A stretch of DNA of 64,000 bases from Domibacillus mangrovi (GTDB lineage Bacteria > Bacillota > Bacilli > Bacillales > Domibacillaceae): assembly GCF_001906925.1 (NCBI RefSeq), contig NZ_MRWQ01000002.1, forward strand, positions 33,461-97,460, read 5' to 3'. Of the stretch, positions 25,677-34,601 are shown in pieces (position 1 is the stretch's first letter; the number at the start of each line of letters is the position of its first letter). Both the position numbers and the translations under genes were made by a program. The notes under the pieces are model-generated. The model searched no databases. It saw only the letters and a list, made by a program, of their open reading frames with translations, and had not been told where the DNA came from.

Positions 25677-26576
25677 TCATATAGACTTACGGACCTCTTC
25701 TTTACTTATAAACGCTTCAACCTCTTCCTTCGTAGGCATCCCCGTTTGCGCTCCAAGTTTCATTGTTGATAACGCGGCCACTGCATTTCCGTAATGACAA
25801 GCAGCTTTCAATTCAAGTCCTTTACTCAGTGCAACTGCTAAACCACCGTTAAAAGAATCTCCTGCTCCTGTCGTATCAACTACAGTTATGCTGTATGCTG
25901 GAATCGTTACTTCCTCACAACTATCATAAAAAGAAACACCCTCGCTTCCTTTTGTAACGATTAACTTGTTTTTAAAGTTTTTCCCATTAATACCTTTTTG
26001 TAAAAGCTCTTTCTCATGTTCATTTGGGGTTACATAATCAATCATCTCAAGAAGACTATTTGGAAGCTCTTGAATCGGTGCTGGATTTAAAATGACCGTC
26101 ACTTCGTTTTCCTTTGCAATCTCAGCTGCCTTTTGAACCCCCTCTAATGGGATCTCCAACTGAAGAATGAGAATATCACTATTAGCAATGACATCCCGCT
26201 TTGATTCCACAAACGGTGCTGTCACATGATTATTGGCCCCTGGTACAACAATAATATTATTATCTTGATTTGAAACAATAATTGTAGCTGTTCCAGTTGA
26301 ATCTGTAACCGGTTCCACATTGCTTATATCAACACCTTGTTCACTCAAGTGTTGAAGAAGATCATCACCAAAACGATCCTTACCGATACAACCAATCATT
26401 TGAACTTGTGCTCCAAGTCTTGCCGCTGCTACAGCTTGATTTGCCCCTTTTCCTCCAGGATTCATTTGAAACTGGTGACCTCTAAGTGTTTCACCCATTT
26501 TAGGCAGCTGATCCGTAATCGTTACTAAATCCATATTAATACTTCCAACAACCGTTATTTTTGGGGCGTCGATCAT
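25677..26576 (-). CDS. rbsK: Ribokinase
   Basis: A 299-residue PfkB-family sugar kinase. Ribokinase features are VVGSINMDLV near the start, NPGGKGANQAVAAARLG in the substrate loop, and the anion-hole and base motif DTTGAGDSFNGG near residue 240. It phosphorylates D-ribose to ribose 5-phosphate with ATP. It lies 18 bases after the repressor gene and 140 bases before the nucleoside hydrolase in the same direction, giving a complete nucleoside-to-ribose-phosphate route. Confidence 0.92.
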   Translation of the reverse strand: MIDAPKITVVGSINMDLVTITDQLPKMGETLRGHQFQMNPGGKGANQAVAAARLGAQVQMIGCIGKDRFGDDLLQHLSEQGVDISNVEPVTDSTGTATIIVSNQDNNIIVVPGANNHVTAPFVESKRDVIANSDILILQLEIPLEGVQKAAEIAKENEVTVILNPAPIQELPNSLLEMIDYVTPNEHEKELLQKGINGKNFKNKLIVTKGSEGVSFYDSCEEVTIPAYSITVVDTTGAGDSFNGGLAVALSKGLELKAACHYGNAVAALSTMKLGAQTGMPTKEEVEAFISKEEVRKSI

Positions 26577-26594
26577 CCTTTTATCCTCCTTATA

Positions 26595-27578
26595 TTATGT
26601 TGAATGTCTCTCAACCAATCGAACTTCCAGTTCATAAAAGGTTTTCTCGACTGGTTTTTTCTCTATTAAATGAACGAGCATTGTCGTTGCTTTTTTTCCT
26701 AATTCATAGATAGGCTGCACAATAGTTGTGAGTTCCGGCACTGTTGCTTTAGATAAAGCGATGCCATCAAATCCTATAATGGCAATATCTTCAGGTATTT
26801 TCCTTCCAAGTTGATGAGCTGATTTAATCGCACCAATAGCCATCGTATCATTCGCCGCAAATATACCATCAATTTCTGGATGTAGACGTAAGAGTTTGTT
26901 CGTCGCTTCAATTGATGATTGCATATCAAAGTATCCGTTCACAATGTAACTTTCTCTAAACCATGGTTCCCCACTTACTACTTCCTTATATCCTTCACAA
27001 CGCTCATCTGCGTTTGTAACCCCGAGTGGACCCCTTATGTGGGCAATTTTTTTACACTCTTTATCTTTTAAAAAACGGGTAGCCGTTTGCGCCCCTTTTT
27101 TATTTTCCACAACAATTGTTGGTATTCCCTGGCTGATTTCGCGATCAATGCTGACGATCGGTATATGAAGCTTATGAATCTGTTCAGCGCTCAACGTATT
27201 TGAGGAAACAATAATTCCATCGACATACTTTTGCAGCAACACGTCCAAGTAGTGTTGCTCCTTTTCCTTGTTTTCATCCGTGTTGCATAAAATAACACTA
27301 TACCCAAGCTCCGCAGCTATGTCCTCAACAGCTCTGGCTAACTCCGGAAAAAAAGGATTCATGATATCTGGCACTATTAACCCAATTGTCTTAGATTGTT
27401 TTTTAAACAAACTTCGCGCTACTTCATTTGGCTTATAATTCAACTCTTGGATAGATTGTTCTACTTTTTTCCGTGCACTCTCGCTTACATATCCTTTGTT
27501 ATTTAATACTCTAGATACAGTGGCAACAGATACTCCTGCCTGCTTTGCTACATCCTTAATGGAAACCAATTTTTTCAC
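26595..27578 (-). CDS. rbsR: LacI-family ribose operon repressor
   Basis: A 327-residue LacI/GalR repressor. The N-terminal helix-turn-helix (ISIKDVAKQAGVSVATVSR type, residues 6-25) and hinge helix NYKPNEVARSLFKKQS are followed by a periplasmic-binding-like effector domain (IGLIVPDIMNPFFPELARAVE; ANDTMAIGAI; IGFDG). The start is GTG at 27578, or possibly the TTG at 27569 with GGGGTG upstream. It is the first gene of the ribose/nucleoside operon. A perfect operator, GTAACCGGTTAC, lies just downstream of its own promoter, so it represses the whole operon and itself. Confidence 0.9.
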   Translation of the reverse strand: MKKLVSIKDVAKQAGVSVATVSRVLNNKGYVSESARKKVEQSIQELNYKPNEVARSLFKKQSKTIGLIVPDIMNPFFPELARAVEDIAAELGYSVILCNTDENKEKEQHYLDVLLQKYVDGIIVSSNTLSAEQIHKLHIPIVSIDREISQGIPTIVVENKKGAQTATRFLKDKECKKIAHIRGPLGVTNADERCEGYKEVVSGEPWFRESYIVNGYFDMQSSIEATNKLLRLHPEIDGIFAANDTMAIGAIKSAHQLGRKIPEDIAIIGFDGIALSKATVPELTTIVQPIYELGKKATTMLVHLIEKKPVEKTFYELEVRLVERHST

Positions 27579-27591
27579 CCCATTTTCTTAG

Positions 27592-27603
27592 GTAACCGGT
27601 TAC
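27592..27603. promoter_or_regulatory. RbsR operator
   Basis: GTAACCGGTTAC, a perfect 12-bp palindrome with the central CG typical of LacI-family operators, 7 bases after the -10 box and 14 bases before the rbsR start. Confidence 0.82.
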
Positions 27604-27609
27604 ACAACC

Positions 27610-27638
27610 AGTTTACTTTCCTTTTAATTGTTTGTCAA
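27610..27638 (-). promoter_or_regulatory. Promoter of the ribose/nucleoside operon
   Basis: TTGACA (27633-27638), a 17-base spacer, TAAACT (27610-27615) on the minus strand; the operator follows at once. Confidence 0.8.
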
Positions 27639-27689
27639 GTTAGTATATAACACTTCCTTTATCCCCCTGTGATAATATCCAGAATGAAC

Positions 27690-27727
27690 AAGCCGATTGT
27701 TCCTTTGCTAAAGAACAATCGGCTTTT
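27690..27727. terminator. Intrinsic terminator
   Basis: AAGCCGATTGTTC, 10-base loop, GAACAATCGGCTT followed by TT; a perfect 13-bp stem between the anti-sigma gene and the rbs promoter. Confidence 0.8.
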
Positions 27728-27898
27728 ATAAGTAGTATGCAGGACGAATAATCCTTCAAAAGTGAAATATGAGGAAGTAAAGTGAAGCAGCACTAATATC
27801 CGTACCGCTCAACGTTCTTCAATAGTTTTAAGTATTTATCCATAATAAATTAAAGAGCTCCGTAAGAATGGGTCTATATGGACTAACCCGTTTTTGTT

Positions 27899-28630
27899 TT
27901 ATAACGACGACCCCATGATCTTTTTGCCCCTTGGCTGGGAGCTGTATTGGTCGGGCTCCAAGGTAATACCGATTTGATCAAAATGAAGGTTTTGTGCAAG
28001 CTGATAGATTAACATACCTTCCCCATTCTTCCCCGGCTTAAAAATCCCGGCATTCTCCCGCTCGCCGTTTTTTAACAGCCACACTTGGTACACTTCTGAA
28101 CCTTCCAACCGCGGCAAATTATTGACTTGTACAACTAACCTTTTCGTCTCACCTTGCTGCAAAATAAACGCATAGCCATTTGTATCTTTGTTCTTTTGCT
28201 CGGTACCTTGTAATGAAAGTGTTGATAAAACCTCAACGGGAACAGAGTTTATTTTTTCACCATCCCCCAGATCATTTTGCCATTGAATAGTAAAAATTAT
28301 CAAACCCATAATACACAACATGATTCCGGCTACTACAGGGGTAAACTGTTTTTGAAGAAAGATGCGTCTTTCTTTTAACTTTGCCCCGATTATCTTCCTA
28401 ACACTTTTTTTATCGTTCTCGAAAACAAAATTCATCACTTCTGCCTTTAAGGATGCAGGAACTTCTTTCTCTTCAAAGTCCAATTGCAATGAATTCCATA
28501 TTTCCGTCATTTGCTCATACTCCCTTGAGCATTCCCTGCAATGCTGCATGTGCTCGGTGAATTTTCTTTTTTCTTTTGCATCTAACTCATCCGCTATAAA
28601 TGAAAGCAGGTTTTCACAGTCTCTGCTCAT
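27899..28630 (-). CDS. Membrane anti-sigma factor (zf-HC2 plus RskA C-terminal domain)
   Basis: A 243-residue anti-sigma factor. The N-terminal anti-sigma domain has HMQHCRECSREYEQM (HxxxCxxC zinc motif, His27, Cys31, Cys34). A membrane helix follows at about 97-115 (VVAGIMLCIMGLIIFTI), then an extracytoplasmic RskA-type domain (LVVQVNNLPRLEGSEVYQVWLLKNG, ITLEP). Its ATG directly abuts the sigma-factor stop (TAA-ATG), so the two are translationally coupled. It should sequester the ECF sigma factor and release it on an envelope or redox signal. Confidence 0.9.
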   Translation of the reverse strand: MSRDCENLLSFIADELDAKEKRKFTEHMQHCRECSREYEQMTEIWNSLQLDFEEKEVPASLKAEVMNFVFENDKKSVRKIIGAKLKERRIFLQKQFTPVVAGIMLCIMGLIIFTIQWQNDLGDGEKINSVPVEVLSTLSLQGTEQKNKDTNGYAFILQQGETKRLVVQVNNLPRLEGSEVYQVWLLKNGERENAGIFKPGKNGEGMLIYQLAQNLHFDQIGITLEPDQYSSQPRGKKIMGSSL

Positions 28631-29191
28631 TTACAAATCCCTCACTTCCAAATGCTTCTTTATTTGCTTGAGAGACTGGTGAAGCCTGCTCTTAATTGTT
28701 CCCACCGGTTCATTTTCCATTTTCGCAATTTCTGTTAACGAATAGCCTTTCCAATACAGTAAATCAATTAACCTTTTTTGTGAAAAATTTAACTTATTTT
28801 TTGCTTCAGCCACTTCACTAAAATTGACTCTATTTTCAATTTCATTTTTCGGATCCGCTATTTCACTTGACCAACTGTGATTTAATTCAGTGTTGTTTTG
28901 AGTATGAAGACTGTCTTTACGTATATAGTCCACACAAACATTACGGGTAATAGTTAGAAGCCAATTGACGAAATTTCCTTTCAATGGATCATGATTGCTT
29001 TTTGTCGTCCAAAGCTTTAAAAAAACTAATTGAACAATTTCTTTTGATTTATCTTCATTGCCATTTGTAAATTTAAATACAAAGCTATAAACCAATTTAA
29101 TGTAGCGCTCATAAAGTTCTTCTAGGGCAGGACGATGCTTTTTGTTTACTAAGATCATTAACTCGTCATCACGTTTTGTCTTCAATCGCAC
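28631..29191 (-). CDS. ECF-type RNA polymerase sigma factor
   Basis: A sigma factor of about 186 residues with region 2 (LYERYIKLVYSFVFKFTNG; VQLVFLKLWT; FVNWLLTITRNVCVDYIRK) and region 4 (KRLIDLLYWKGYSLTEIAKMENEPVGTIKSRLHQSLKQI). It resembles the SigK/RskA-linked group. The start is uncertain: GTG 29197 overlaps the AAGGAG site, while GTG 29191 is 5-6 bases after it and is preferred. It is paired with the anti-sigma gene and preceded by a haem-type secreted-repeat lipoprotein gene. Confidence 0.9.
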   Translation of the reverse strand: MRLKTKRDDELMILVNKKHRPALEELYERYIKLVYSFVFKFTNGNEDKSKEIVQLVFLKLWTTKSNHDPLKGNFVNWLLTITRNVCVDYIRKDSLHTQNNTELNHSWSSEIADPKNEIENRVNFSEVAEAKNKLNFSQKRLIDLLYWKGYSLTEIAKMENEPVGTIKSRLHQSLKQIKKHLEVRDL

Positions 29192-29252
29192 CTGCACTCC
29201 TTAGCATTGATATCATTTCCTCTATCTTACATCTTGCATATGAACAAGGAAA

Positions 29253-29282
29253 CAGGAACCATCACTGCTGTGAAAGTTCCTG
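29253..29282 (-). terminator. Hairpin between lipoprotein and sigma genes
   Basis: CAGGAAC, 16-base loop, GTTCCTG and TTTCC on the minus strand; a weak terminator or attenuator. Confidence 0.5.
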
Positions 29283-29294
29283 CTATCTTTGTAT

Positions 29295-29750
29295 TTATTT
29301 AAATTCGGTTTCACTGTTGACAGTAAACCAAACATCTTTTACGCCTTGTCCGTTTACGTCACCTTCTACTTTATCTTTCGCAAAGTAGTAAAGAGGATAA
29401 CCTTTATATGTTACTTGCTCCGCTTCAGTATCTTCTCTTTTAATTGTTTCAAAGTCTTCTTTGTCAAAATGAGCCGGCACTTCAAATTCCTTTTGTGTAA
29501 ATGGAGGCCAGTTTGCTAAACAATCACCCGCACAATTGCTTTTCCCAGGTTCGTCTTTCTTAAAATAATAGAGCGTCATTCCCTTTGAATCAGCTAGATA
29601 GTTACCTACTTCTTCATTTTCCATCAATTGAATATTTGCGACTTTTTCCTCTTTAACAGCGGTTTCCTTTACAGTTTCTTTGTCTTCATTCCCACAGGCA
29701 GCTAAAAATATAGCTGCAAACATTGAGACAACCAACATCCATTTTTTCAC
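29295..29750 (-). CDS. Secreted-repeat (COG4315-type) lipoprotein
   Basis: A 151-residue lipoprotein with a lipobox LAAC (Cys19) after the signal peptide MKKWMLVVSMFAAIFLAAC. Two copies of the family repeat are visible: GMTLYYFKKDEPGKSNCAGDCLANWPPF and GYPLYYFAKDKVEGDVNGQGVKDVW. These repeats occur in many bacteria beside ECF sigma/RskA pairs; function is unknown. Being exported and anchored to the membrane, it may be a target or sensor of the adjacent sigma system. A 36-residue Lys/Glu linker follows the lipobox. Confidence 0.87.
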   Translation of the reverse strand: MKKWMLVVSMFAAIFLAACGNEDKETVKETAVKEEKVANIQLMENEEVGNYLADSKGMTLYYFKKDEPGKSNCAGDCLANWPPFTQKEFEVPAHFDKEDFETIKREDTEAEQVTYKGYPLYYFAKDKVEGDVNGQGVKDVWFTVNSETEFK

Positions 29751-29774
29751 TTTAATCTCTCCCTATATTCGTTA

Positions 29775-30074
29775 TTATTTCCATCCCCATTTTTGAAAAA
29801 CCTGATGCGAAGATTCTGTTTTTAAGTATTCAATAAACTGTTTTGATTCTTTTTTATTATCGGAAGTGCTTGTGATACTTATAGGGGTTCCCCGATATAG
29901 CTTGTCATCCTCTGAAAATCGGACTAGATCCGTTACGTTTTTTAGCCGGTAATGCCAAGATTCGTATGTAATCCAAGCATCGTATTTTGAATGAGCCTTC
30001 CAAAGCTCAATCGCCTCGGCACTTGTTTTCATAGAAACAACAATATTACGTTCAATCCCAGAAATAAGCCGTTT
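29775..30074 (-). pseudogene. C-terminal remnant of a substrate-binding protein
   Basis: The minus-strand frame reads KRLISGIERNIVVSMKTSAEAIELWKAHS... and ends FQKWGWK at 29775. The pattern (DAWITYESW, RGTPISITSTS, EFIEYLKT-like helix) resembles the C-terminal lobe of ModA/accessory extracellular solute-binding proteins. The frame is closed by a stop just upstream and no signal peptide or ribosome site exists, so only the last third remains. It could be read as an 85-residue ORF from 30032, but that is unlikely to be functional. Confidence 0.6.
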
Positions 30075-30222
30075 TATTCATTTCCATCTCCCCCTTCTTT
30101 TAGGTTTTTTATCTGTCTCACTATAGGTAACGAGCTAATTTGCAAAACGGTTTGCGACAATTTATCTTTTTCCCCAAAAATTTCATCCAATAGATTGTAC
30201 GCAAGCTTTCTCTGTCTTTTGT

Positions 30223-31269
30223 TTAACTAATAAAATAAGCTAAAATAGAAAGACATATAGAAGTAATGCTCATTGCGATTAATGGTTTTAATGCTTTCGT
30301 TCTGAGATCTCTCAGACTTACATTTAAACCGAGGCCAACCATTGCAGCCGTTAAACACCCTGTAGTCACAATAGAAATGCCATTCAAAAATTTATCTGAA
30401 ACTGGAATGGATACATCCAGTACATAGCTCCCTATAATACTCATGATGATAAAGCCGATTAAAAACCATGGAAATTCCACCTTCGTATCAGCACTTTTGA
30501 CTCCTGAATTTTTCCTTTTTATGATATACATGAGGATAAAGCACAGAGGTACGAGTAAAAACACCCTTCCTAGTTTTGCAAGCAAGCCTATGGCTAGTGC
30601 GTCTTGACCTCCCGGTGCTGCTGCTAAAACGACGTGTGCAATTTCATGTAAGCTAATCCCCGCCCAAATACCATACTCTATATCTGATATTGGTAAAAAA
30701 GGGCGTAATATCGTATAAGCGATCGCAAAAATAGTTCCTACTAATGCAATAATTCCAACGGCAATCGCCGTATCTTCATCTTTTGTTTTTATAATAGGTG
30801 CAACTGCAGCAATTGCGGCCGCACCACACACACCAGTGCCAATTCCAAGAAGAAGCGATATATGTTTATCTGCTTTAAATACTCTGGCTAGCCATACTGT
30901 TAACAAGATAGCAAAGATGATTACACCTATATCTCTAATGAGCAGCCCTAAACCATCCTGTAGAACGGTACTTATATTTAGCTTAAGGCCATACAAGATA
31001 ATCGCAAAACGCAATAGTCTTTTCGAGGAAAATCCTATTCCTGAACGAAGCAGTTCAGGGTAACCAAAAAATTGTCGATACAATACAGCGATGACAATGG
31101 CTGATGCTAATTGACCAACATGATCAAATCCAGGTAATGTTGTTAATAAGTAACCTAGCATAGCAATCATAAAGGTAAAACAAATCCCACCAATCCATTG
31201 TTGAAAAGTGGCTGATTTTTTTTCTAAATAAATGTGCTCTTGTTTCGCTTTAATATATTGATTATCCAT
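30223..31269 (-). CDS. YeiH/UPF0324-family membrane protein (putative sulfate exporter)
   Basis: A 348-residue protein with about ten membrane helices of the YeiH (UPF0324) family. Signatures are LLRFAIILYGLKLNIS, LGIGTGVCGAAAIAAVAPII, and WAGISLHEIAHVVLAA. Members are annotated as putative sulfate or inorganic-anion exporters on weak evidence, and some respond to taurine or sulfite. The start ATG 31269 has GGAGG upstream. It stands alone between two intergenic regions. A relation to the sulfur locus at the left end of the window is possible but unproven. Confidence 0.82.
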   Translation of the reverse strand: MDNQYIKAKQEHIYLEKKSATFQQWIGGICFTFMIAMLGYLLTTLPGFDHVGQLASAIVIAVLYRQFFGYPELLRSGIGFSSKRLLRFAIILYGLKLNISTVLQDGLGLLIRDIGVIIFAILLTVWLARVFKADKHISLLLGIGTGVCGAAAIAAVAPIIKTKDEDTAIAVGIIALVGTIFAIAYTILRPFLPISDIEYGIWAGISLHEIAHVVLAAAPGGQDALAIGLLAKLGRVFLLVPLCFILMYIIKRKNSGVKSADTKVEFPWFLIGFIIMSIIGSYVLDVSIPVSDKFLNGISIVTTGCLTAAMVGLGLNVSLRDLRTKALKPLIAMSITSICLSILAYFIS

Positions 31270-31593
31270 TTCACTACCTCCATATTATTTCCAATCTCAG
31301 AATAATCCTCTTCTAACTATAAGTAAAATAATTATTTTATATACAAATCATAAGTAAATTGTTATATTTTTTAAAAAGTATACAGCGTGTATGTATCTAT
31401 TTGCTGTCAACTGCCCGTAATAGTGTCCATCAAAGCTTTCTCCCGATTAAATAATTCTAAACGGTTGAAACATAGAAAAACCTGAATTGGACTTTTTGAA
31501 ATGCCTGCTATTCAGGATATCGTTCAAACGTATAAAAATTTGGCTTTTTAAGGTTAAAATCTTCTTATTGTACAAAGTCTTTAAATAGTTACA

Positions 31594-31634
31594 AAGAAAA
31601 AGCAGAAAGCCATTTGGCTCTCTGCTCCCTTTTA
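31594..31634. terminator. Second copy of the repeated palindromic terminator
   Basis: AGCAGAAAGCCA and TGGCTCTCTGCT; about 85% like 22657-22697, and the similarity continues about 25 bases beyond it. Confidence 0.65.
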
Positions 31635-31699
31635 TACTCCCGTTCCTACTGTTCCAGGTATTTGTGTATAATCAAATTTTTCGTTTAGTATATATAAGT

Positions 31700-31755
31700 A
31701 AAAAAGAAGCGGATTCTTCCTCACTTTAAGTTTGGAGAAATCCGCTTCTTTTTTC
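31700..31755 (-). terminator. Terminator of the flavohemoglobin gene
   Basis: AAAAAGAAGCGGATT pairs with AATCCGCTTCTTTTTT around a 23-base loop. Confidence 0.75.
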
Positions 31756-31807
31756 AGTAAAGATCGTTTTAGGATCTCATTCGATGTTTTCTTCAGACTT
31801 CGTTTGC

Positions 31808-33031
31808 TTAATTTTCGCCACCTAAAATAGCAATTGGGCTAAACACTTCGTAATGGATGTGTTCTTCTCGTACACCCCATTGATGTAATGCTTTATTCAT
31901 TGCTTCCATGAAAGGAATCGGTCCGCAGAAATAAAAAGTGGCTTCTTTTGATGGAACGATGGATTGCAATACGTCCAAATCCACGTATCCTTCTTTGTCA
32001 AATTGATGAGAAATTCGATCCTCCTCGCTTGGCGAGCTGTAACACACAAATGATTTTACATTTTGGTGACGGTTCGTTAACTGCTTGACATGCTCTTTAA
32101 AAGCGTGTGTACCGCTATTTATTGCAGCATGGATAAACGTAACGTGACGTTTTGGCTGCTTTTCTACGGTTGTGTTTAACATACTAAGCAATGGAGTCAC
32201 CCCAATTCCCCCACTAATTAAGACAATCGGTTCGTCATTGTGTTGAAGTATGAAGTCACCAGCAGGTGCGGAAACAGACAGGGCATCTCCGGCCTGGATT
32301 TGTTCATGTAAATAGGTAGAGACAATACCTGCCGGTGCATCCCCGTTTGCCTCTTCCCGCTTCACACTAATTCGATAATAGTCTTTTCCAGGTGAATCAG
32401 AAAGACTGTAATGACGAATATGAGTATATTTCTCGCCTGGAATATTCGCTTTAATTGTTAAATACTGCCCTGCTTTATAAGTAGCAATTGCTTGTCCGTC
32501 TTTCGGCTTTAAATAAAAAGATGTGACCATGTCGCTTTCTTCTATCTTTTTATCAATTAAAAAATCTCGGAAACCTTCCCATCCGCCTGGCTGATGTTCC
32601 GTTTCATCATAGAGATTGCTTTCAATGCTAATAAAGGCGTCGGCGATGTAGCCATAAGCCTGTCCCCACGCATCAATAATCTCGTCTGTCGCCGTATCAC
32701 CAAGTACATCTTTTACTGCTTCCAGTAACGTTTGACCTACAATCGGATACTGCTCGGGCACAATTCCGATGGCACGATGTTTCTCGGTAATTCTTTTGAT
32801 CACTGGCATGATTGCTTCTAAGTTGGTAATATGTTCTCCTGCAGCGTAAACAGAATAACCCAATGCTTCCTGCTGAATACCTCTCTTTTGATTCGTCTGG
32901 TTAAAAAGGTTATACAAATCAGGTGCTTTCGAAAAGAGTAATTCATAAAATCTTTTTCCTATTTGCTTACTATGTTCTTTCAGCACAGGTGCTGTTGATT
33001 GAACGATTTCGACCGTTTTCGCATCCAGCAT
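31808..33031 (-). CDS. hmp: Flavohemoglobin (nitric oxide dioxygenase)
   Basis: A full-length 407-residue Hmp. The globin domain (1-140) has the distal Tyr29 (RFYELLF) and proximal His85 (EKHRAIGI). The FAD domain contains RHYSLSDSPG, and the NAD domain contains GGIGVTPLLSML and FYFCGPIPFMEA. It converts NO and O2 to nitrate with NADH, protecting against nitrosative stress. No clear NsrR palindrome was found upstream. Neighbours with globin or redox roles (globin-coupled receptor, YeiH) lie nearby, but it is a separate unit. Confidence 0.95.
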   Translation of the reverse strand: MLDAKTVEIVQSTAPVLKEHSKQIGKRFYELLFSKAPDLYNLFNQTNQKRGIQQEALGYSVYAAGEHITNLEAIMPVIKRITEKHRAIGIVPEQYPIVGQTLLEAVKDVLGDTATDEIIDAWGQAYGYIADAFISIESNLYDETEHQPGGWEGFRDFLIDKKIEESDMVTSFYLKPKDGQAIATYKAGQYLTIKANIPGEKYTHIRHYSLSDSPGKDYYRISVKREEANGDAPAGIVSTYLHEQIQAGDALSVSAPAGDFILQHNDEPIVLISGGIGVTPLLSMLNTTVEKQPKRHVTFIHAAINSGTHAFKEHVKQLTNRHQNVKSFVCYSSPSEEDRISHQFDKEGYVDLDVLQSIVPSKEATFYFCGPIPFMEAMNKALHQWGVREEHIHYEVFSPIAILGGEN

Positions 33032-33231
33032 GTTGGCCCTCCCTAAATATTAAAGCTAATTTTCCAACTTAATATATCCAACTGAACATAGAATTAAACA
33101 GGGATTATTCAAAAGACTGGAAATTGAAGAATAAATAAAAATATAATTCCATAAACATGAATGAAAATGATACTTATTATCAATACTAACGGAAACGACG
33201 GGTAACCAAATAAATGGTTACCCTAAGAATA

Positions 33232-33387
33232 TTACACTTCTGGTACAAATGTTTTACAATCTGTTTCTTCATTGTTAGATGCTTGTTTTCCTTTATGACT
33301 GACGACATAAATGGAATCGGCCTCACATTTGTTTCCTGAACTCCAATGCTTGCAGTTATTAACTTCGCAAAGAACATCTTTCGCCAT
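33232..33387 (-). CDS. DUF1540 small Cys-rich protein
   Basis: A 51-residue protein starting at 33387 (MAKDVLCEVNNCKHW) and ending at 33232. The pattern LCEVNNCKHWSSGNKCEAD...ETDCKTF carries four Cys in the DUF1540 arrangement (Cys7, Cys12, Cys21, Cys44). AGGAGG lies before the ATG. Such short proteins are common in Bacillales and Clostridia; function is unknown, metal binding is likely. A 9-bp stem-loop GGGTAACCA/TGGTTACCC follows at 33200-33223. Confidence 0.82.
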   Translation of the reverse strand: MAKDVLCEVNNCKHWSSGNKCEADSIYVVSHKGKQASNNEETDCKTFVPEV

Positions 33388-33596
33388 CGTATCACACCTC
33401 CTTTTTTGTTATCATGGACAAATTGGAGGTCATTGATACTTTTTATTTTTATCCATCGGTATTCAAATTGAACTCACGTAAGATTATTTTTCATCTTCTT
33501 CATACAAAATGATCGCTTCTTTATAGAAGTTATTTCATGTACTTTTTAAAGAAAATTTGAATAAACTAGAGTAATTGATGATTGGAGGGGATTGTC

Positions 33597-33878
33597 CTGA
33601 ATAATCAAATAGGTATTAATACTAACGATGATTATGATTATCCCGCTGAATTACAATATATTGGACAAATATTGGTTACTTTAGGAGATATTCTGACAAC
33701 GATCGGTTTAACAGCAGAACGAGAACAAACGAAGCAGCAAGAACAAGCAAAACAACAGACAGAGAATAACCAGAATCAACAAATGCAACAGCAGATGGGA
33801 CAGATGCGCCGAGAAACAGAGCAATTACGAAAGCAAATGGAGTATATGCAGCGACAAATAAATCGACTGCAAAAGTAG
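33597..33878 (+). CDS. Gln-rich coiled-coil protein, unknown
   Basis: About 93-98 residues. The N-terminal part (LNNQIGINTNDDYDYPAELQYIGQILVTLGDILTTIGLTAE) ends in a hydrophobic helix, and the rest is a Gln-rich coiled coil (QMQQQMGQMRRETEQLRKQME). The start is ambiguous: a CTG at 33597 has the strong site GGAGGGG 6 bases upstream, while the TTG at 33582 overlaps that site and has none of its own. I do not recognise a family. It converges on the ferritin-like gene. Confidence 0.6.
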   Translation: MNNQIGINTNDDYDYPAELQYIGQILVTLGDILTTIGLTAEREQTKQQEQAKQQTENNQNQQMQQQMGQMRRETEQLRKQMEYMQRQINRLQK

Positions 33879-33892
33879 ATGGTAAGAAATAT

Positions 33893-34387
33893 TTATTTTT
33901 TATTTAAAGTAAATAAATAATTATACTTTGCTGCATGCTTCAACTCATCCGTGATAATTTCAAACAACATATGTTGATACACACCTTCCGGTAAACATTG
34001 CTTGATTTTCCGATACTTTTCTACAGCCCTTAACTCCCCAAATAACGCCTTTTTTATTCCATCGATATAGCTCACTGGTTTTTCAAACTGCTCTCCATTC
34101 ACATTCTGCACTTCTTGTCCTGTAAAATCCCGGTAAACCTTTCTAAACATTTGATTATGTTTTTTCTCATCATCCCTTATCGAAGCAATGATCTCTTTCT
34201 CTTCTTGAGTTGGTGCCACCGAAATTAAATATTGATAAAAAAGTTCATCTTCCCGTTCGCCTTGAACGGATTCCGTTATAAGCTGTAAAGTCGTTTGTAA
34301 ACATTGTTGAGTGTACTCCAACTCTTGAATCATTGTCCCTTGAACTGGCACGTATCCTACATATGGGTAATGATACGCTTGATACAT
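33893..34387 (-). CDS. Ferritin-like (rubrerythrin-type) protein
   Basis: A 164-residue predicted four-helix bundle. Carboxylate/His pairs typical of diiron proteins are visible: MIQELEYTQQ, DDEKKHNQMF, GELRAVEKYRKI and TDELKHAAKYNYL. The start at 34387 (MYQAYHYPYVG) is preferred, since GAGGGGG lies 8 bases upstream, over the ATG at 34435. The Tyr/Pro-rich N-terminus resembles Bacillus spore-associated ferritin-like proteins. It may bind iron or manganese; role unknown. Confidence 0.75.
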   Translation of the reverse strand: MYQAYHYPYVGYVPVQGTMIQELEYTQQCLQTTLQLITESVQGEREDELFYQYLISVAPTQEEKEIIASIRDDEKKHNQMFRKVYRDFTGQEVQNVNGEQFEKPVSYIDGIKKALFGELRAVEKYRKIKQCLPEGVYQHMLFEIITDELKHAAKYNYLFTLNKK

Positions 34388-34601
34388 AAGCGATTCCCCC
34401 TCGTTTAAAATGAACATAGATAGTGTATTCATCATTTTTATTTGGGTGATTATACGAAGGATTGCCGGCAGTCAAAAAACATTAGGATCATCTGTTGATA
34501 ATTTGGACTTCAAGTTGGATACAGGGCAAAATAAAACGCTTGGAATAAAGATCCAAGCGTTCTTAGTATATAAAGGCATGATCATTGTTTCTATAGCTGT
34601 A

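Larger units (their letters stand above)
31270..31807. other. Gene-free stretch with two terminators
   Basis: Contains the repeated palindromic terminator (31594-31634), the hmp terminator (31700-31755) and no credible gene. Confidence 0.5.

Noticed and set aside
29775..30032. Small intact gene of 85 codons
   Set aside because: The frame continues upstream without a start, lacks a signal peptide, and corresponds to the C-terminal third of a substrate-binding protein, so it is treated as a remnant.
33186..33395. A 69-codon minus-strand frame
   Set aside because: A shadow of the DUF1540 gene at 33232-33387, which is in a different frame and has the conserved Cys pattern.
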